Source of the DNA: Dysgonomonas sp. 216
GTDB taxonomy: Bacteria > Bacteroidota > Bacteroidia > Bacteroidales > Dysgonomonadaceae
Length of the DNA stretch: 64,000 bases
Assembly: GCF_010501065.1 (NCBI RefSeq)
Contig: NZ_QVMM01000002.1
Coordinates: 1 to 64,000, forward strand
Direction: 5' to 3'
The position numbers were made by a program, and so were the translations under genes. Positions 47,536-56,495 of the stretch are shown here, in pieces (positions within the stretch are counted from its first letter, which is position 1; every line of letters begins with the position of its first letter). The notes below the pieces were generated by a model, which was not told the DNA's origin, ran no database searches, and was given only the letters and a program-made list of their open reading frames with translations.

Positions 47536-50310
47536 TTAATGAGCTTCGAGCCAGTTATCTCCAACACCACAGTCTACTTTTAAGGGTACAATCAGACTAT
47601 ATGCTGTTTCCATTTCTTCTATTACAATTTGTTTAACCTGCTCCAATTCATTTTTTTCAACATTAAAATTCAACTCGTCATGTACTTGTAAAATCATTTT
47701 CGATTTAAGATCTGCAAGCCTAAAACGCTCAAATATGCGAACCATAGCTACCTTAATAATATCGGCAGCACTGCCTTGTATAGGAGCATTAATTGCGTTT
47801 CGCTCGGCATAACCACGTACAGTAGCATTACGCGAATTGATATCGGGTAAAAAACGTTTTCTCCCAAAAATAGTCTCAACATATCCTTGCTTACGAGCAA
47901 TTTCAATGCTATTGTCCATATATTTCTTTACATCGGGATACGATTCAAAATAGCCATCGATAAGTTCTTTAGCTTCGCCTCTGGGTATGGTAAGTCGTTC
48001 GGCTAAGCCAAATACCGATATACCATAAATAATACCAAAATTAGCTGTCTTAGCCTTACGCCTCATATCGCCGGTAACTTCATTTATCGGCAATTTATAT
48101 ATTTTCGCAGCCGTAGCGGCATGAATGTCTTCCCCACTATTAAAAGCTTCCACCATATGAGGATCTTCGCTCAAATGAGCCATTATACGTAATTCTATTT
48201 GCGAGTAATCGGCCGAAAGAAATATACAATTTTTATCGGCTGTAAATGCTTTACGTATTTCTTTGCCTTGTTCGTCGCGTATAGGTATATTTTGCAAGTT
48301 AGGATTGCTGGAACTCAATCGCCCTGTCGATGTAACAGTTTGGTTATAAGATGTATGAAGCTTATTGTCTTTTTTACTTATAAGTTGGGGCAAAGCATCT
48401 ATATAAGTGCTCAAAAGTTTTTTAAGCCCTCTGTATTCTAAAATTTTACCTATTGCAGGATGTTTATCTTTCAGTTTTTCCAAAGTTTCTTCACTGGTGG
48501 TATACTGTCCTGTTTTAGTTTTTTTCGGATTATCTATTACCTTCAATTTTTCGAATAGCACCTCTCCTACCTGTCGGGCAGAATTAATATTAAATTCTGT
48601 TCCGGCAAGCGAATATATCTCGTTTTCGATACGTTGCAGTTCTTTTGTCAATACTTCCGACGATTCTCCCAAAGTTTCCTTATCAAGCACTACACCGGTA
48701 TATTCCATATCAGCAAGCACATATATAAGTGGTAACTCTATATCGTACAATAATTTCTGAAGATTGTTATTTTCTATTTCTTTTTCAAGAATATTCTTCA
48801 GTTTCAATGTTATGTCAGCATCTTCACAAGCATAATCACAAACTATGTTTTTAGATACATCCCGCATATTCAACTGATTTTTACCACGTGACCCTATCAG
48901 TTCATCAATATGGATAGTTCTATAATTTAAATATGTTTCAGCCATATAATCCATATTGTGCCTTAACTCAGGATTCAACAGATAATGGGCTATCATAGTA
49001 TCAAAAAGTTTACCTTTAACTTCTATTCCATATTTTTTCAATACAATGATATCGTACTTTATATTCTGTCCTATTTTTTCAATCGACTCGCTTTCCAAAA
49101 AATCTTTGAAAATAGTGACTTGTTTACAGGCTTCTTCAAAAGATGCTGAAACCGGTACATAGTAAGCTTCTCCTTCGGTAAAAGAGAACGACATACCTAC
49201 CAATTCGCTTATAATAGGATCTAAACCGGTAGTTTCGGTATCGAAAGAACAACTCTTCTGTTTTAGTATTTTCTCCGATAATTCCCTCATTTTATCTTCT
49301 GTATCAACAAGATAATAATTATGTGGAATAGCTTTTAAATCGATAAGATTCGAATAGCTTATTTCTTCCGATTCGGGAACTGAAAATTCTTCGAAAAGAT
49401 TGCCCTGAACCGGTGTGCCTTTTGTGGACGAAAGAGGTTTTGTTTCCTTTTTTAATACACGATTAATAAGTGTGCGAAACTCTAATTCTTCGAATATAAT
49501 TTCCAGTTTTTCTTCATTAATAGCTTTACGTTCATACTCTTCTTTATGAAACTCAACAGGAACATCGGTCTTTATAGTCGCCAAAAATTTAGAAAAAATA
49601 ATCTGATCTTTATTCTCCTCTAATTTTGTTTTCAACGAGCCCTTAATCTCTGATGTATGCTCCAGTAAATTTTCAATAGAACCATATTCGGCTACTAATT
49701 TTTCGGCTGTTTTAGGTCCTACACCCGGGCATCCGGGTATATTGTCCGAAGCATCTCCCATCAACCCTAAAAGATCTATCATCTGAATAGGGTGGGAGAG
49801 TTTATACTTTTCCATCACTGCCTTATCGTCTAAAACAGTAAAGCCTCCACCAAAAAAATTGGGCTTGTACATAAATATTTTATCACTTGTGAGCTGCCCG
49901 TAATCCTTATCGGGAGTCATCATAAAAACTTCGAACGATTCTTTTTCTGCTTCTTTTGCAATTGTACCTATTACATCGTCAGCCTCGTACCGCGCAACTT
50001 CAAGCATTTTTATATTATAGGCGGCTATTATATCCTTTATAATAGGTACCGATAGTTTTATATCTTCGGGAGTCTCTTCCCGCTGAGCTTTATAATGTTC
50101 ATAGGCTTCGTGACGGAACGTTCCGCCCGGAGGATCGAAAGCAACCGCTATATGTGTTGGGTTTTCTTTTTTCAACAACTCTTCCAGTGTATTTACAAAA
50201 CCAAAAATTGCAGAAGTATTCAAACCTTTAGAATTAACCCTCGGACTTTTTATGAAAGCATAATACGACCTGTATATAAGTGCATAAGCATCAATAAGAA
50301 ATAATCTCAT
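47536..50310 (-). CDS. polA: DNA polymerase I
   Basis: This 924-residue protein fills in gaps and removes RNA primers during replication and repair. All three domains are present: 5' nuclease (about 1-290; YEADDVIGT, the SDNIPGCPGVGPKTA helix-hairpin-helix), 3'-5' exonuclease (about 320-500; CSFDTETTGLDP with the catalytic Asp/Glu pair kept, so proofreading is probably functional), and polymerase (about 510-924; STGRLSSSNPNLQNIPIR, motif A ADYSQIELRIMAHL, motif B RRKAKTANFGIIYG, motif C QVHDELNF). Length matches the family. It points leftward, away from the proposed origin, as expected for leading-strand transcription. Confidence 0.97.
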   Translation of the reverse strand: MRLFLIDAYALIYRSYYAFIKSPRVNSKGLNTSAIFGFVNTLEELLKKENPTHIAVAFDPPGGTFRHEAYEHYKAQREETPEDIKLSVPIIKDIIAAYNIKMLEVARYEADDVIGTIAKEAEKESFEVFMMTPDKDYGQLTSDKIFMYKPNFFGGGFTVLDDKAVMEKYKLSHPIQMIDLLGLMGDASDNIPGCPGVGPKTAEKLVAEYGSIENLLEHTSEIKGSLKTKLEENKDQIIFSKFLATIKTDVPVEFHKEEYERKAINEEKLEIIFEELEFRTLINRVLKKETKPLSSTKGTPVQGNLFEEFSVPESEEISYSNLIDLKAIPHNYYLVDTEDKMRELSEKILKQKSCSFDTETTGLDPIISELVGMSFSFTEGEAYYVPVSASFEEACKQVTIFKDFLESESIEKIGQNIKYDIIVLKKYGIEVKGKLFDTMIAHYLLNPELRHNMDYMAETYLNYRTIHIDELIGSRGKNQLNMRDVSKNIVCDYACEDADITLKLKNILEKEIENNNLQKLLYDIELPLIYVLADMEYTGVVLDKETLGESSEVLTKELQRIENEIYSLAGTEFNINSARQVGEVLFEKLKVIDNPKKTKTGQYTTSEETLEKLKDKHPAIGKILEYRGLKKLLSTYIDALPQLISKKDNKLHTSYNQTVTSTGRLSSSNPNLQNIPIRDEQGKEIRKAFTADKNCIFLSADYSQIELRIMAHLSEDPHMVEAFNSGEDIHAATAAKIYKLPINEVTGDMRRKAKTANFGIIYGISVFGLAERLTIPRGEAKELIDGYFESYPDVKKYMDNSIEIARKQGYVETIFGRKRFLPDINSRNATVRGYAERNAINAPIQGSAADIIKVAMVRIFERFRLADLKSKMILQVHDELNFNVEKNELEQVKQIVIEEMETAYSLIVPLKVDCGVGDNWLEAH

Positions 50311-50364
50311 AGTGTAGATAATATTTGTTTATAAAAACATTCTAAATATCAATTTTCTGATAAT

Positions 50365-50382
50365 TTGTACGAATCGGTACAA
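50365..50382. promoter_or_regulatory. Palindrome in the polA-polyprenyl synthase divergent gap
   Basis: TTGTAC-GAATCG-GTACAA is an 18-bp interrupted palindrome midway between the two divergent genes. It could be an operator; no regulator is suggested by neighbours. Confidence 0.25.
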
Positions 50383-50476
50383 GATACATTAAATTAATTT
50401 ATCAGAATAATATTTAATTACCCGATGTAATTGTTGGTAAAGTTATAATAAATGACATTAAAAGCCGAATTATTTA

Positions 50477-50484
50477 TAACTTTG
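50477..50484 (+). promoter_or_regulatory. -7 element of the polyprenyl synthase gene
   Basis: TAACTTTG, 27 bp before the start at 50512, matches TAnnTTTG. Confidence 0.5.
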
Positions 50485-50511
50485 CATCCTTAGTCTTAGT
50501 AAATTTTCTTT

Positions 50512-51483
50512 ATGGATAGAAAGCTTTTAATAGCTGAACCGATAGCCGAAGAATTAAATAAATTCGATAGTTATTACAAAGAAGCTATCTCTTGTGATAA
50601 TCCACGGATTCAGAATATCATAGATTATATAATGAAATCTGATGGTAAAAAAATCCGTCCGGTTTTACTTTTGCTTGCAGCAAAAGCTTGTGGCGAAATA
50701 AATAATATCACTTATTATTCTGCTATAACAGTCGAATTATTGCATACAGCTTCGTTAATTCATGACGACGTTGTTGATGAATCGAAAATAAGACGTGGTA
50801 AAGCTTCTGTGAATGCTACTTTCGATAATAAAATGGCTGTTTTGGCAGGTGACTATTTTTTATCTACAGCTCTTATAAAAAGTGTGCTTACCTCAAATAT
50901 AGATATTATTACTTCTATATCGAATTTGGGGCGCAATTTGGCTGAAGGAGAGCTAAATCAGCTTTCTTTAGTTAAAGAAATTATTATAGAAGAAAAGGAA
51001 TATTTCGAAGTAATAAAGAAAAAAACAGCATCGCTTATATCGGTATGTATGAGAATAGGGGCATTATCTGTTGGTGCAACCGAAAAGGATGTAAATATGT
51101 TTGCCCAATTGGGTGAATATCTGGGAATTTGCTTCCAAATGAAAGACGATATTTTCGATTATTTCAGTGATGACGTGGGTAAACCTACAGGAAATGATAT
51201 TAAAGAAGGAAAAATAACCCTGCCTCTTTTATATGCTTTAAAAAATTCAGATACCATTGAATCGGAAAAATTACTTTCTATAATAAACGAACATAATTTT
51301 ACTGAAGAAAATATAGAGAAACTTATACAGTTTGCTAAAAAGAACGGGGGTATAGAATATACTTACCAAAAAATAGAAGAATACAAAAACAAAGCACTCG
51401 ACATTATAAATTCGCTATCTGAAGATAAAATTAAAAAAGCGCTTATAAACACGGTAGAGTACATAATAGAACGGAATTATTAA
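50512..51483 (+). CDS. Polyprenyl diphosphate synthase (long-chain trans-prenyltransferase)
   Basis: This 323-residue cytoplasmic enzyme elongates farnesyl/geranyl diphosphate with isopentenyl diphosphate to make the side chain of menaquinone. The first aspartate-rich motif LIHDDVVDESKIRRG (about 82-96) and the second QMKDDIFDY (about 211-219), the KKIRPVLLLL lysine-arginine site (about 46), and the KTASL motif (about 171) are intact. The product chain length cannot be set by eye. Directly followed by a GT-C-type gene 39 bp downstream. Confidence 0.92.
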   Translation: MDRKLLIAEPIAEELNKFDSYYKEAISCDNPRIQNIIDYIMKSDGKKIRPVLLLLAAKACGEINNITYYSAITVELLHTASLIHDDVVDESKIRRGKASVNATFDNKMAVLAGDYFLSTALIKSVLTSNIDIITSISNLGRNLAEGELNQLSLVKEIIIEEKEYFEVIKKKTASLISVCMRIGALSVGATEKDVNMFAQLGEYLGICFQMKDDIFDYFSDDVGKPTGNDIKEGKITLPLLYALKNSDTIESEKLLSIINEHNFTEENIEKLIQFAKKNGGIEYTYQKIEEYKNKALDIINSLSEDKIKKALINTVEYIIERNY

Positions 51484-51522
51484 GGAGTTCTATGATTTTT
51501 GATTGGTAATACAAAAACTTTT

Positions 51523-53019
51523 ATGAAAGAGAAATCGGTATATATTTGTCTGTTTATTTATTCGTTTATACTGCTTTTTTTTTGCACCGAATCTTCACCT
51601 CTATACTACATAAATCAATGGGCTGATGTAAATATATATTTTAATATAGGCAAAACTATGCTGAACGGACAAGTTCTTTATCAGGATATTTTTGACCACA
51701 AAGGTCCTCTAATTTTTTTTATATATAGTATAGGATATACAATATCAAACAACAGTTTTCTAGGCATATTTATATTAAGCAGCTTATTCTTATTTATAGG
51801 TTTATGTTATGTATATCTTACAGCCAGACTATTTCTTAATAATTTTTTATCGGTTATTGTATCCTTTATATTCTCTTTATTTATACTAACTAATTCTTAT
51901 TCGGGAGGATCGGCCGAAGAATTTATTGTTATGTTATTAGCAGTTAGTTTATATTATTTCATAAAATACTTCAATAACATTTCTCAAAAACCGAACAAAA
52001 AAATACTTTTTATACAAGGTTTCATTTTTGCTACCATTCTATTTATAAAAATCAATCTTATAAGCTTTTTCTTTTTTCCATTATTAATAATAGCACTTTT
52101 TGATTTTTACAATAAAAATTTCAAAAACTTTTTATCAAACATTACATACTTCACATTAGGTATGTCGTTAATAACCATACCTCTTATATTGTATTTTATA
52201 TTTAATAATGCCTTTAATGATTTTATATTCGGATACTTCGAATTTAATATGCTGTATTCGAACCTCAAATTCGATTTTCATTTTGTTTTAGGACTTCTTG
52301 TTAAGTTCTGGCATTTATGTATAAAAAATCCTGTATTTATAATTTTAATAATAACCGGTATTTTATCTTTTACATTTTCAGATATTCTCAAAAACAAATG
52401 GCTTAAATCTTTCGTAATATTATCGTCGATACCTCTGTTTATAACAATATTGGCTGTACCATATATGCTCGATTACTACTATCTGCCACTCACAATATAT
52501 GTTTCGTTCGGTTTAATTTATATATTGAAATTTATAAACGAAAAAGTAAATTTAAAATTATCTGTTCTATGCATATTACCTTTATTTATAACATCAATAA
52601 TTATAGGTTGTATTATAAAAGGCTTTTTTGGCAATGATATTATTAATATTTTAAAAAGAGATACAGAACAAACAAACAATGTAATCGGTGTTTTTTCGGA
52701 AGAAATAACTAAAAGTTGCAATCGCACACTAATTATCTTAGGACTAAATAAAAGTATTGCTATCTTCACTAAAGATAATATTATGCCAAATACTAAATAT
52801 TTTTTCTATCCTAATATTGCATACGAAAGCTATCCACTTATTCGAAATACACAAGAAGAATATATAAAAAATAAAAGTACGCAATTTATTATACTCTCCG
52901 ATATAAATCTTTACTATACATATTTTAAAGAATCTGATATACTGAAAGATAACTACGATATTGTAAAAACGGTAAAAGAAAATACCGGTAATTCTTATTA
53001 CTTATACAAGAAAAAATAA
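51523..53019 (+). CDS. GT-C-type glycosyltransferase-like membrane protein (GT39-like), paralogue 1
   Basis: The ATG at 51523 is preferred over a TTG at 51499 because it leads straight into the first helix. The ~498-residue protein has about 10-11 membrane helices and the GT-C loop pattern WADVNIYFNIGKTMLNG followed by DIFDHKGPLIFFIYSI, with the acidic residues expected for lipid-phosphate-sugar donors. A short extracytoplasmic C-terminal domain (about 390-498) follows. It is a clear paralogue of the leftward gene at 56496-58028. Donor and acceptor unknown. The gene is very AT-rich and ends at the proposed origin. Confidence 0.75.
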   Translation: MKEKSVYICLFIYSFILLFFCTESSPLYYINQWADVNIYFNIGKTMLNGQVLYQDIFDHKGPLIFFIYSIGYTISNNSFLGIFILSSLFLFIGLCYVYLTARLFLNNFLSVIVSFIFSLFILTNSYSGGSAEEFIVMLLAVSLYYFIKYFNNISQKPNKKILFIQGFIFATILFIKINLISFFFFPLLIIALFDFYNKNFKNFLSNITYFTLGMSLITIPLILYFIFNNAFNDFIFGYFEFNMLYSNLKFDFHFVLGLLVKFWHLCIKNPVFIILIITGILSFTFSDILKNKWLKSFVILSSIPLFITILAVPYMLDYYYLPLTIYVSFGLIYILKFINEKVNLKLSVLCILPLFITSIIIGCIIKGFFGNDIINILKRDTEQTNNVIGVFSEEITKSCNRTLIILGLNKSIAIFTKDNIMPNTKYFFYPNIAYESYPLIRNTQEEYIKNKSTQFIILSDINLYYTYFKESDILKDNYDIVKTVKENTGNSYYLYKKK

Positions 53020-53496
53020 TAAAGTATTTAATAATACTTGTTGATAAAATGTTGATAGTCGTTGAAAAGAAAAAGTTGCAACTTTGAAATAAAAGTACAT
53101 GCAGTGATAATTCTTAAATCTAAAATTTTTTAGCAAAAAAATACGCTAAATATTTTACGAGGTTTTCAACATAAAAAGAAGAACAATTATCAAAAATATT
53201 ATCAACATAACAAGTTATCAACATCATCTTAAAAAAGTACACAACTACAAGAAATACAGAAATAATAACAGAAAAATAATTGTTGATAACAATACTAAAA
53301 CTGTACTGAAAAACATTAATAACTTAAAAAGCAAATAAAATTAGGTGTTTGTATTAACACTTTCAACAGGCCATAATTATAATCATAAGTTTTTTAATTA
53401 ATAAATAAAAAGAATATAATAATATAGGTTGTTGAAAAAGTATATACCGAAAAGTTTAGTAACTTTAATGTCGCATACATATAAATTCTATATTAT
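53020..53496. other. Candidate chromosomal replication origin (oriC) with DnaA-box cluster
   Basis: This gene-free, very AT-rich gap carries four exact TTATCAACA 9-mers: minus strand at 53039-53047 and 53281-53289, plus strand at 53199-53207 and 53215-53223. Near copies are at 53050-53058 (CTATCAACA), 53163-53171 (TTTTCAACA), 53187-53195 (TTATCAAAA), 53360-53368 (CTTTCAACA) and 53430-53438 (TTTTCAACA on minus). The 9-mer differs from the E. coli DnaA box TTATCCACA at one base. An A/T-only-like stretch at 53371-53430 could be the unwinding element. Flanking replication-linked genes (polA, and parS sites near mnmG) and an apparent change of G/C strand bias support the call. Confidence 0.75.
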
Positions 53497-54534
53497 ATGA
53501 AAACATTATTTTTAATGTTAGCTATCATTTGCTTTGCAACATCGTGTCGAAATAAAGAATATAAAATTATGTATCAAGGGAACGACTTGTCGGATAAAAT
53601 ACAGATAAAAAGAGATAAACAAACTAAAGCTGCTTATTTAATCGTAGATAAAAACGAAAAGTGGAAACTATATGGCGGAACTACTGTCGAAAATATCAAT
53701 CTTTCTGAACCTGTAGCAATAGGAGAGGGGAGTGGCACTTTCCCTATCGATGTAGATAGTAGTGTGCGTTGGTATTTTTATATAGTTTCAGGTAAAGATA
53801 AAGCAATATTAGCCGAACGTCATCTGCCTATGTCTGGCGGGTATAATTTCAGGGATTTAGGCGGAATACCAACAAAGGATGGTAGACACGTAAAATGGGG
53901 TAAGATACTTCGTTCGGATGATTTACATAACCTGACGGATGCCGATTTGGATTATTTGTCGTCTGTTCCGTTGGTTTCGGTTGTCGATTTCAGGTCTGAG
54001 GGCGAAATTCGAACAAATCCTGATAAATTGCCGGTTTCGGTAAAAAATGCTTATCCGCTTTCTATTAGTCCCGGAAATATAACTTCGGTCGAAAGCATAG
54101 AAGGTTCTCCTTTATCGAGAATGGATACTATTATGATGGAAATAAATAAAATGTTGGTTTCCGATCCTGTTTGTACTGAGCAATATAAAACATATTTTAA
54201 ATTACTTCAGGATAGTAATAATATTCCTTTAATGTTTCATTGCTCGGCTGGTAAAGACCGTACTGGTATGGCAGCGGCACTAACTTTGGCGGCATTAGGC
54301 GTAGATGAAAAAACTATATTAAACGATTATTTATCGTCTAACAATTATCTGAGTGGTAAATACACAAAGTATATAGAAGAAAAACCTAATTTAAAGCCTT
54401 TATTTGAAGTTAAACCCGAGTTTATAAAGGCTGGGTTGGATTTTATAGAAAATGAGCATGGATCGCTTGAAAATTACCTAGAAAAGGTTCTTGAGGTTGA
54501 TATACAGAAGATGCGTGGAATGTATCTTGATTAA
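53497..54534 (+). CDS. Tyrosine/serine phosphatase lipoprotein (Y_phosphatase3-like)
   Basis: This 345-residue protein begins with a lipoprotein signal (MKTLFLMLAIICFATSC, lipobox Cys at 17). The phosphatase domain (about 115-340) has GYNFRDLGGIPTKDGRHVKWGKILRSDDLH, the general-acid region VVDFRSEGE, and the CX5R loop HCSAGKDRTG (about 248-257), typical of the IphP/PF13350 family. An N-terminal beta domain (about 20-115) is also present. Members act on phosphotyrosine/serine or on phosphoinositides. As a lipoprotein it should work outside the cytoplasm. The first gene to the right of the proposed origin. Confidence 0.88.
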   Translation: MKTLFLMLAIICFATSCRNKEYKIMYQGNDLSDKIQIKRDKQTKAAYLIVDKNEKWKLYGGTTVENINLSEPVAIGEGSGTFPIDVDSSVRWYFYIVSGKDKAILAERHLPMSGGYNFRDLGGIPTKDGRHVKWGKILRSDDLHNLTDADLDYLSSVPLVSVVDFRSEGEIRTNPDKLPVSVKNAYPLSISPGNITSVESIEGSPLSRMDTIMMEINKMLVSDPVCTEQYKTYFKLLQDSNNIPLMFHCSAGKDRTGMAAALTLAALGVDEKTILNDYLSSNNYLSGKYTKYIEEKPNLKPLFEVKPEFIKAGLDFIENEHGSLENYLEKVLEVDIQKMRGMYLD

Positions 54535-54680
54535 AAAATATAAATCAGGTAATCTTGCCGATGAACAGTTTTTCAGAACATCGCGTACTATGATTGATCC
54601 CGCAAGAAATTCAATTTATTAAAAGAGTCTGAAATAAAAGGCTTTAATTATAATTATATCCGTAGTCTTTATTTTTTACC

Positions 54681-54688
54681 TATCTTTG
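54681..54688 (+). promoter_or_regulatory. -7 element of ychF
   Basis: TATCTTTG, 30 bp before the start at 54719, matches TAnnTTTG. Confidence 0.55.
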
Positions 54689-54718
54689 CACCTCGAAATT
54701 TAATATTTAAAATAAATA

Positions 54719-55822
54719 ATGGCATTACAGTGTGGTATAGTAGGACTTCCGAATGTTGGAAAATCTACTCTTTTTAATTGTTTGTCGAATGCCAAAGCAC
54801 AGTCGGCAAATTTTCCTTTTTGTACAATAGAACCCAATGTTGGAGTTATAACAGTTCCGGACGAACGTTTGAACAAGTTGGCCGAATTTGTTAAACCTAA
54901 TCGTATTGTGCCTACTACTGTAGAAATTGTTGATATTGCCGGATTGGTAAAAGGTGCAAGCAAAGGAGAGGGGTTAGGTAACAAGTTTTTAGCTAATATA
55001 CGCGAAACTGATGCTATTATACACGTTCTTCGTTGTTTCGATGATGACAATATAACACATGTTGATGGTAGTGTGAATCCGGTTCGCGACAAAGAAATTA
55101 TCGATACCGAATTGCAATTAAAAGACCTTGAGACTGTGATGTCTCGTATACAAAAAGTTGAAAAACAGGCTAAAACAGGAGGCGATAAGGATGCTAAACG
55201 TGCTTACGATATTTTGGTTCAGTTTAGAGAGGCTTTAGAACAAGGTAAATCGGCTCGTACGGTTAAATTTGATAATAAAGATGACGAAAAAATAGCTCGT
55301 GAAATTTACTTACTTACTTACAAACCTGTATTGTATGTTTGTAATGTTGACGAAGCTAGCGCATCTGCAGGAAATGTTTATGTTGAAAAGGTTCGTGAAT
55401 CTGTGAAAGACGAAGATGCGCAGATACTTGTAGTAGCTGCTAAAATAGAATCGGAAATAGCAGAATTTGAAACTTACGACGAACGTCAAATGTTTCTTTC
55501 CGAGCTTGGCTTGGAAGAATCGGGTGTTGCCCGCCTTATAAAATCGGCTTATAAACTTTTAGGACTTCAAACTTATTTTACTGCCGGTGTACAGGAAGTT
55601 CGTGCATGGACGTTTGTTAGTGGCTGGAAAGCTCCACAATGTGCAGGTGTTATTCATACCGATTTCGAAAAGGGATTTATCCGTGCCGAAGTAATTAAGC
55701 TTAACGATTTTTTGACTTTAGGATCGGAAGCAGCTGTAAAAGAAGCCGGAAAAATGAGTGTTGAGGGAAAAGAATATATTGTGCAGGATGGCGATATAAT
55801 GCACTTTAGATTTAATGTGTAA
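54719..55822 (+). CDS. ychF: Redox-regulated ATPase/GTPase YchF (OLA1 family)
   Basis: This 367-residue ribosome-associated P-loop protein has Walker A GLPNVGKSTLFNCL (about 8-21), Walker B-like VDIAGLVKGASKGEGLGN (about 71-88) and, in place of the NKxD guanine-specificity motif, VCNVDEA, which explains the ATP preference of characterised homologues. A helical coiled-coil insertion (about 130-195) and a C-terminal TGS domain (about 280-365; GVQEVRAWTFVSGWKAPQCAGVIHTDF, ending YIVQDGDIMHFRFNV) are complete. Typical length 363-367. Confidence 0.97.
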   Translation: MALQCGIVGLPNVGKSTLFNCLSNAKAQSANFPFCTIEPNVGVITVPDERLNKLAEFVKPNRIVPTTVEIVDIAGLVKGASKGEGLGNKFLANIRETDAIIHVLRCFDDDNITHVDGSVNPVRDKEIIDTELQLKDLETVMSRIQKVEKQAKTGGDKDAKRAYDILVQFREALEQGKSARTVKFDNKDDEKIAREIYLLTYKPVLYVCNVDEASASAGNVYVEKVRESVKDEDAQILVVAAKIESEIAEFETYDERQMFLSELGLEESGVARLIKSAYKLLGLQTYFTAGVQEVRAWTFVSGWKAPQCAGVIHTDFEKGFIRAEVIKLNDFLTLGSEAAVKEAGKMSVEGKEYIVQDGDIMHFRFNV

Positions 55823-55881
55823 ATTTATTATTACAGCCTTAGATAGTCAATCAATTGGTAAATGATTGAAATTGAAAATAT

Positions 55882-55922
55882 AAACAACTGAGAATTAATA
55901 ATTTGATTCTCAGTTGTTTTTT
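55882..55922 (+). terminator. Terminator after ychF
   Basis: A perfect 14-bp stem (55882-55895 with 55906-55919; core AACAACTGAGAAT/ATTCTCAGTTGTT) is followed by a T-run. It lies between ychF and the converging small membrane protein, which reads from the other side. Confidence 0.85.
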
Positions 55923-55927
55923 ATTAT

Positions 55928-56465
55928 TTATGCAAATGGTAAAAGCATAGCTCCGAATATAGCAGAAAATGCAAGTGCAAGCGCAAAATAAATTCCGTAA
56001 GCAACTAATCCTACTATAGCCGATTTAATTATTTTAGCACCAATAGATTTTTCGTTCCTCATTATATTGCACGATGCCATTATACCTAAGGCTACTGTTG
56101 CTCCTAAAATTGCTCCGCCTATAACTCCTGTCATGACCAGTACGAATATAAATCCTAAGCTCATAACAATAAGAGGAATAATTATACCTAAAAGAAAGAT
56201 CTCCTGCACTTAGTTTTTCTTCCAGATAAATAGTTTCTCCGTTCGCTGTTTTTACGGTATATCCGTTTTTAGCATTAGTGAGTAATTTTATGGTTTCTTG
56301 ACCTCCATCAATAGTGTTTATTTCGTACTTTGCTCCTCCAAACGATCCTTTTTTCTTTATTTCCTTGTCGTTTTGAAATAATTTTACCGATAAAGGTGTG
56401 TAAACAATTTTAAGTGTACCTTCAGCATTGTCGAGCTTAAATTCCAGTTCTTTTTTCCAATTCAT
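55928..56465 (-). pseudogene. Frameshifted small membrane protein (single gene split in two frames)
   Basis: Two overlapping leftward frames look like halves of one ~179-residue protein. The first (from 56465) encodes a soluble beta-rich domain (KLDNAEGTLKIVYTPLSVKLF ... NGETIYLEEKLSAGDL) and then degenerates into Tyr/Ser/Arg-rich sequence. The second continues in the next frame (from about 56209 to the stop at 55928) with two or three membrane segments (LLGIIIPLIVMSLGFIFVLV ...; GAKIIKSAIVGLVAYGIYFALALAF). One extra T in the stretch GATCTTTCTTTTAGG (about 56190-56204) would explain the break. It may be a sequencing error, a real mutation or programmed +1 frameshifting. The family is unrecognised. 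Confidence 0.65.
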
Positions 56466-56495
56466 GTCTTGGTTTTTTTGTTGGTTAATTTTTAT

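Noticed and set aside
53020..53496. Reading the TTATCAACA repeats as plasmid-type iterons
   Set aside because: They are not regularly spaced direct repeats and no Rep gene is near; a chromosomal DnaA-box cluster explains them better.
54540..54622. Short frame ending ADEQFFRTSRTMIDPARNSIY before ychF
   Set aside because: The peptide looks more protein-like than average and could be a gene remnant, but it has no clear start, is too short, and no homologue can be named.
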